Shown here: piece by piece, positions 62,192 through 64,000 of the stretch
Numbering within the stretch: position 1 is the first letter of the stretch
Layout: every line of letters begins with the position of its first letter
Source: Bacteroidota bacterium
GTDB taxonomy: Bacteria; Bacteroidota; Bacteroidia; Cytophagales; Cytophagaceae
Reading direction: 5' to 3'
Assembly (NCBI GenBank): GCA_023392125.1
Contig: JAEVZS010000002.1
Location: 124,001 to 188,000, forward strand
Length of the DNA: 64,000 nt
Notes under the pieces: generated by a model
Seen by the model: only the letters and a program-made list of their open reading frames with translations
What the model was told of the DNA's origin: nothing
Databases searched by the model: none
Translations under genes and position numbers: made by a program

Positions 62192-62622
62192 TTGCTGTTT
62201 CTTATTTTGTATATATCTACGCTTCTTTATGCACTGTAATGTCTGCCAGACAAATGGTCAACAAAAGCTGTCTCTACAGTCAGTGTAATGATTTTTGCAG
62301 TTGAACTGTTTAATGAAGTAAAAAAACATAAATATAATAAAAATGGTCCGATACTATGGTTAATATTCGATCGTTCAGCATGATAGTATGAAAAAACACA
62401 CTCATATCAACAGCGGCACAGAGGCAGTGGACTGTCTGACAGTCGATTTTTCCCTATCGTTCGGGTTCCTGCGTGATTCTTGCTGCTCTGGTCTCCGGTC
62501 GGTTTCAGCAGACCGGGAAAACAGTCGGAGATTTTATCAATAATCGTCATTTTGCAGCACGGAACGAATAGAAGTAGTATCCTGGCTGTCTGCTGCCAGG
62601 ATACTATAGAATTTTACGGTTA
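62192..62622. other. Gene-free gap between DUF3052-like and metal-binding genes
   Basis: 431 bases without a supported gene. It holds a perfect 7+1+7 inverted repeat GACTGTC-T-GACAGTC (62430-62444) and, at its right end, the terminator 62575-62606. A minus-strand frame in 62430-62540 is open for about 40 codons but has no start or recognisable sequence. Confidence 0.5.
62575..62606 (-). terminator. Terminator of the heavy-metal-binding lipoprotein gene
   Basis: Perfect 12-bp stem TAGTATCCTGGC/GCCAGGATACTA with an 8-base loop, 17 bases past the gene's stop. Confidence 0.7.
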
Positions 62623-63576
62623 TTAATGCTGATGTCCACTGTGGTTGTGAGGTTGATTCTGGGTATTCTCTTTACCTTCTGCTACATTTACTGTAAAGTC
62701 TGCAGTATGTACTTTCCCGTGAGTCTGGAACTCTATCCATATTCTGTATATACCCGGCTTCTTAATATGCGTTTCGGCATAAATCGGGAAGCGTTTGTCT
62801 GATATAGGGTGGATATGCAGGAAGTCTTTATCTTCTTTACCAATCATTGCGATATGGGCGGTTGCTGCGAGATACGGTTCTATATCGTCCCCGGATAATT
62901 TTTTGTCGTCCTTTTTAACAGAGACTTCCAACGATTGTGTCCTGTTGGTTTTTAGATCATCTCCATTCTCAAGCGTAACTGTATAACCGTCCACAACGGA
63001 AACAAATCTGGTTGAAAAGTCTGCCTTATTATTGCCTGGACTTCCTTTTACGGTAATCTCTTTTTTGTCCACTGTCGGTATAGCGCCCTGTGGTTTAAAG
63101 TCTGTAAACAGGGTGTATATACCGCCATTAGGGAATGTTTCCGATATAATATAGGAGCTGTCTTCCTGTTCTTCCGGGTGGATATGACGAAACCAAGTTA
63201 GGTTTTCATCAACCACCATCAAATGCACTTTCATTTCATGTGAAATGTCCAACGGTACATTGCGTTTATTTTCTTTGAATGCAAACGTCAATGTTGAAGG
63301 TGTTCCTGCTTCAATGACTTGCAGTGAAGTATTGAGCGTAACCTCAACTTTTGCCAAATTTTCATCAGAAACCGCTATCAAATCCATTCCGCATTCAGGA
63401 CACTTATCGCCTTTCTTGCCTGTTGCTTCCGGGTGCATAGGACAGGTATAAACGTCCTTACTATGGCTGTGCTGATGATTTTCCATATTTTGTGTATTGT
63501 TGCAAGCTGTAAAGAATAAGGCTGCTGTAACGAATGAACTTATTAATAAGGATGTTATATACAATTTATTTTTCAT
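62623..63576 (-). CDS. Heavy-metal-binding-domain lipoprotein (copper-type)
   Basis: 317 residues. Lipoprotein signal (VTAALFFTACNNTQ). A heavy-metal-binding domain with YTCPMHPEATGKKGDKCPEC and GMDLI, as in CusA/CopZ-linked proteins, then a His-rich beta domain (HLMVVDENLTWFRHIHPEEQ; DFLHIHPISDKRF) and a His-rich tail (HNHSGHQH). Probably binds copper or silver in the periplasm. Its neighbour upstream is a regulator on the same strand. Confidence 0.85.
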   Translation of the reverse strand: MKNKLYITSLLISSFVTAALFFTACNNTQNMENHQHSHSKDVYTCPMHPEATGKKGDKCPECGMDLIAVSDENLAKVEVTLNTSLQVIEAGTPSTLTFAFKENKRNVPLDISHEMKVHLMVVDENLTWFRHIHPEEQEDSSYIISETFPNGGIYTLFTDFKPQGAIPTVDKKEITVKGSPGNNKADFSTRFVSVVDGYTVTLENGDDLKTNRTQSLEVSVKKDDKKLSGDDIEPYLAATAHIAMIGKEDKDFLHIHPISDKRFPIYAETHIKKPGIYRIWIEFQTHGKVHTADFTVNVAEGKENTQNQPHNHSGHQH

Positions 63577-63705
63577 TGTTTTATGATTTAAACTGTTATT
63601 GGATACTGCAAAGTTGCCAATTCTTCAAAAAGGGATTGTTGTGGTATTTTGAGTTTGATTTGTAAGATTTACTTTTTCCGCTTTAGACCTGCCGGATAAA
63701 AAACA

Positions 63706-63733
63706 AGCCTTTCAGTAATGTGGCAGAAAGGCT
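63706..63733 (-). terminator. Rho-independent terminator after the AraC-family gene
   Basis: 8-bp stem AGCCTTTC/GAAAGGCT with a 12-base loop and a strong T-run on the minus strand. Confidence 0.7.
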
Positions 63734-63832
63734 CAACAAAAAAAACGATTATTTTGAAAGGCTAAGAAGCTGCGTTTACTATGCTGCTATCGGCTAAATG
63801 TGGATTGACGGAGTGTAAATTCATTTCAGCTT

Positions 63833-64000
63833 TTACACTTCGTCCAAAGGCTTTCTTTTATCTTCACGAATTTGTTTAAAATGGCTGGGGGAAAGCCCGG
63901 TTACTTTTTTGAATTGGTTACTCAGATATGCCACACTTGAATAATTCAGACGGAAAGCAATTTCACTCAATGACAATTCATCATATACCAATAATTCTTT
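63833..64000 (-). CDS. AraC-family transcriptional regulator, 3' end only
   Basis: The last 55 residues are visible, from the window edge to the TAA at 63833. They contain the second AraC HTH: LSLSEIAFRLNYSSVAYLSN followed by QFKKVTGLSPSHFKQIR. The N-terminal part is outside the window. Likely a regulator of the adjacent metal-binding gene, but this is only by position. Confidence 0.85.
   Translation of the reverse strand, partial: KELLVYDELSLSEIAFRLNYSSVAYLSNQFKKVTGLSPSHFKQIREDKRKPLDEV

Overview
The window is about 64 kb of a Bacteroidota chromosome, probably Cytophagales-like. Three large secreted proteins end in type IX secretion (T9SS) sorting tails. TonB receptor, SCO/cytochrome c and DUF983 genes are typical of the phylum. 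Several genes are preceded by the Bacteroidota -7 promoter motif TAnnTTTG. The genus cannot be fixed from sequence reading alone. No tRNA, rRNA or CRISPR array was recognised.

Left third (1-27 kb). A RecQ helicase cut by the window edge overlaps a 2-hydroxyacid dehydrogenase. A tetR-tolC-adaptor-RND drug-efflux operon follows on the minus strand. Next come allophanate hydrolase and a 1209-residue urea (or guanidine) carboxylase, then a copper/respiration set (lipoprotein, SCO protein, cytochrome c). A plus-strand block holds DUF983, an MscS channel and an ArsR-controlled operon (AHSA1, DoxX-like, DUF4256) with two operator-like inverted repeats around its promoter. A uracil-DNA-glycosylase-like protein, a Tat-exported TIM-barrel protein, a TIGR03032-like protein and a T9SS/cadherin repeat protein complete it.

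Middle (27-42.9 kb). A molybdenum/nitrate cluster: ModE-like regulator, TonB receptor, a frameshifted di-heme peroxidase, a small molybdopterin-domain protein, a nitrate reductase fused to its own FAD reductase and [2Fe-2S] domain, and a rubredoxin fused to a nitrite-reductase-like scaffold that has lost the siroheme/Fe-S cysteines. After it come an SRPBCC protein, a frameshifted nucleotidyltransferase-HEPN gene, and a CLC transporter whose GNN and GREGT motifs and upstream fluoride riboswitch mark it as a fluoride exporter. A Kelch/T9SS protein and a truncated LuxR gene end the segment.

The main discovery candidate is 42,934-50,872: a 7.9-kb integrated element bounded by two dif-like sites, with no integrase. 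It encodes an HUH rolling-circle Rep, a lysozyme-like virion protein, a 258-residue capsid candidate, and a chain of very small, mostly one-helix membrane proteins with overlapping ends. Structural-type genes run rightward and replication-type genes leftward, meeting stop-to-stop at 48,430/48,431. I read it as a prophage of a small, probably single-stranded-DNA, internal-membrane phage (FLiP/Finnlakeviridae-like or PM2-like), integrated by host XerC/XerD at the chromosomal dif. It lacks the large microvirus capsid gene.

Right part (50.9-64 kb): a NarL-type response regulator and its CACHE-domain histidine kinase, leucyl-tRNA synthetase, a Crp-type regulator, an alpha/beta hydrolase, a T9SS purple-acid-phosphatase-like protein, a HAD hydrolase, a DUF3052-like protein, a heavy-metal-binding lipoprotein and the 3' end of an AraC regulator.
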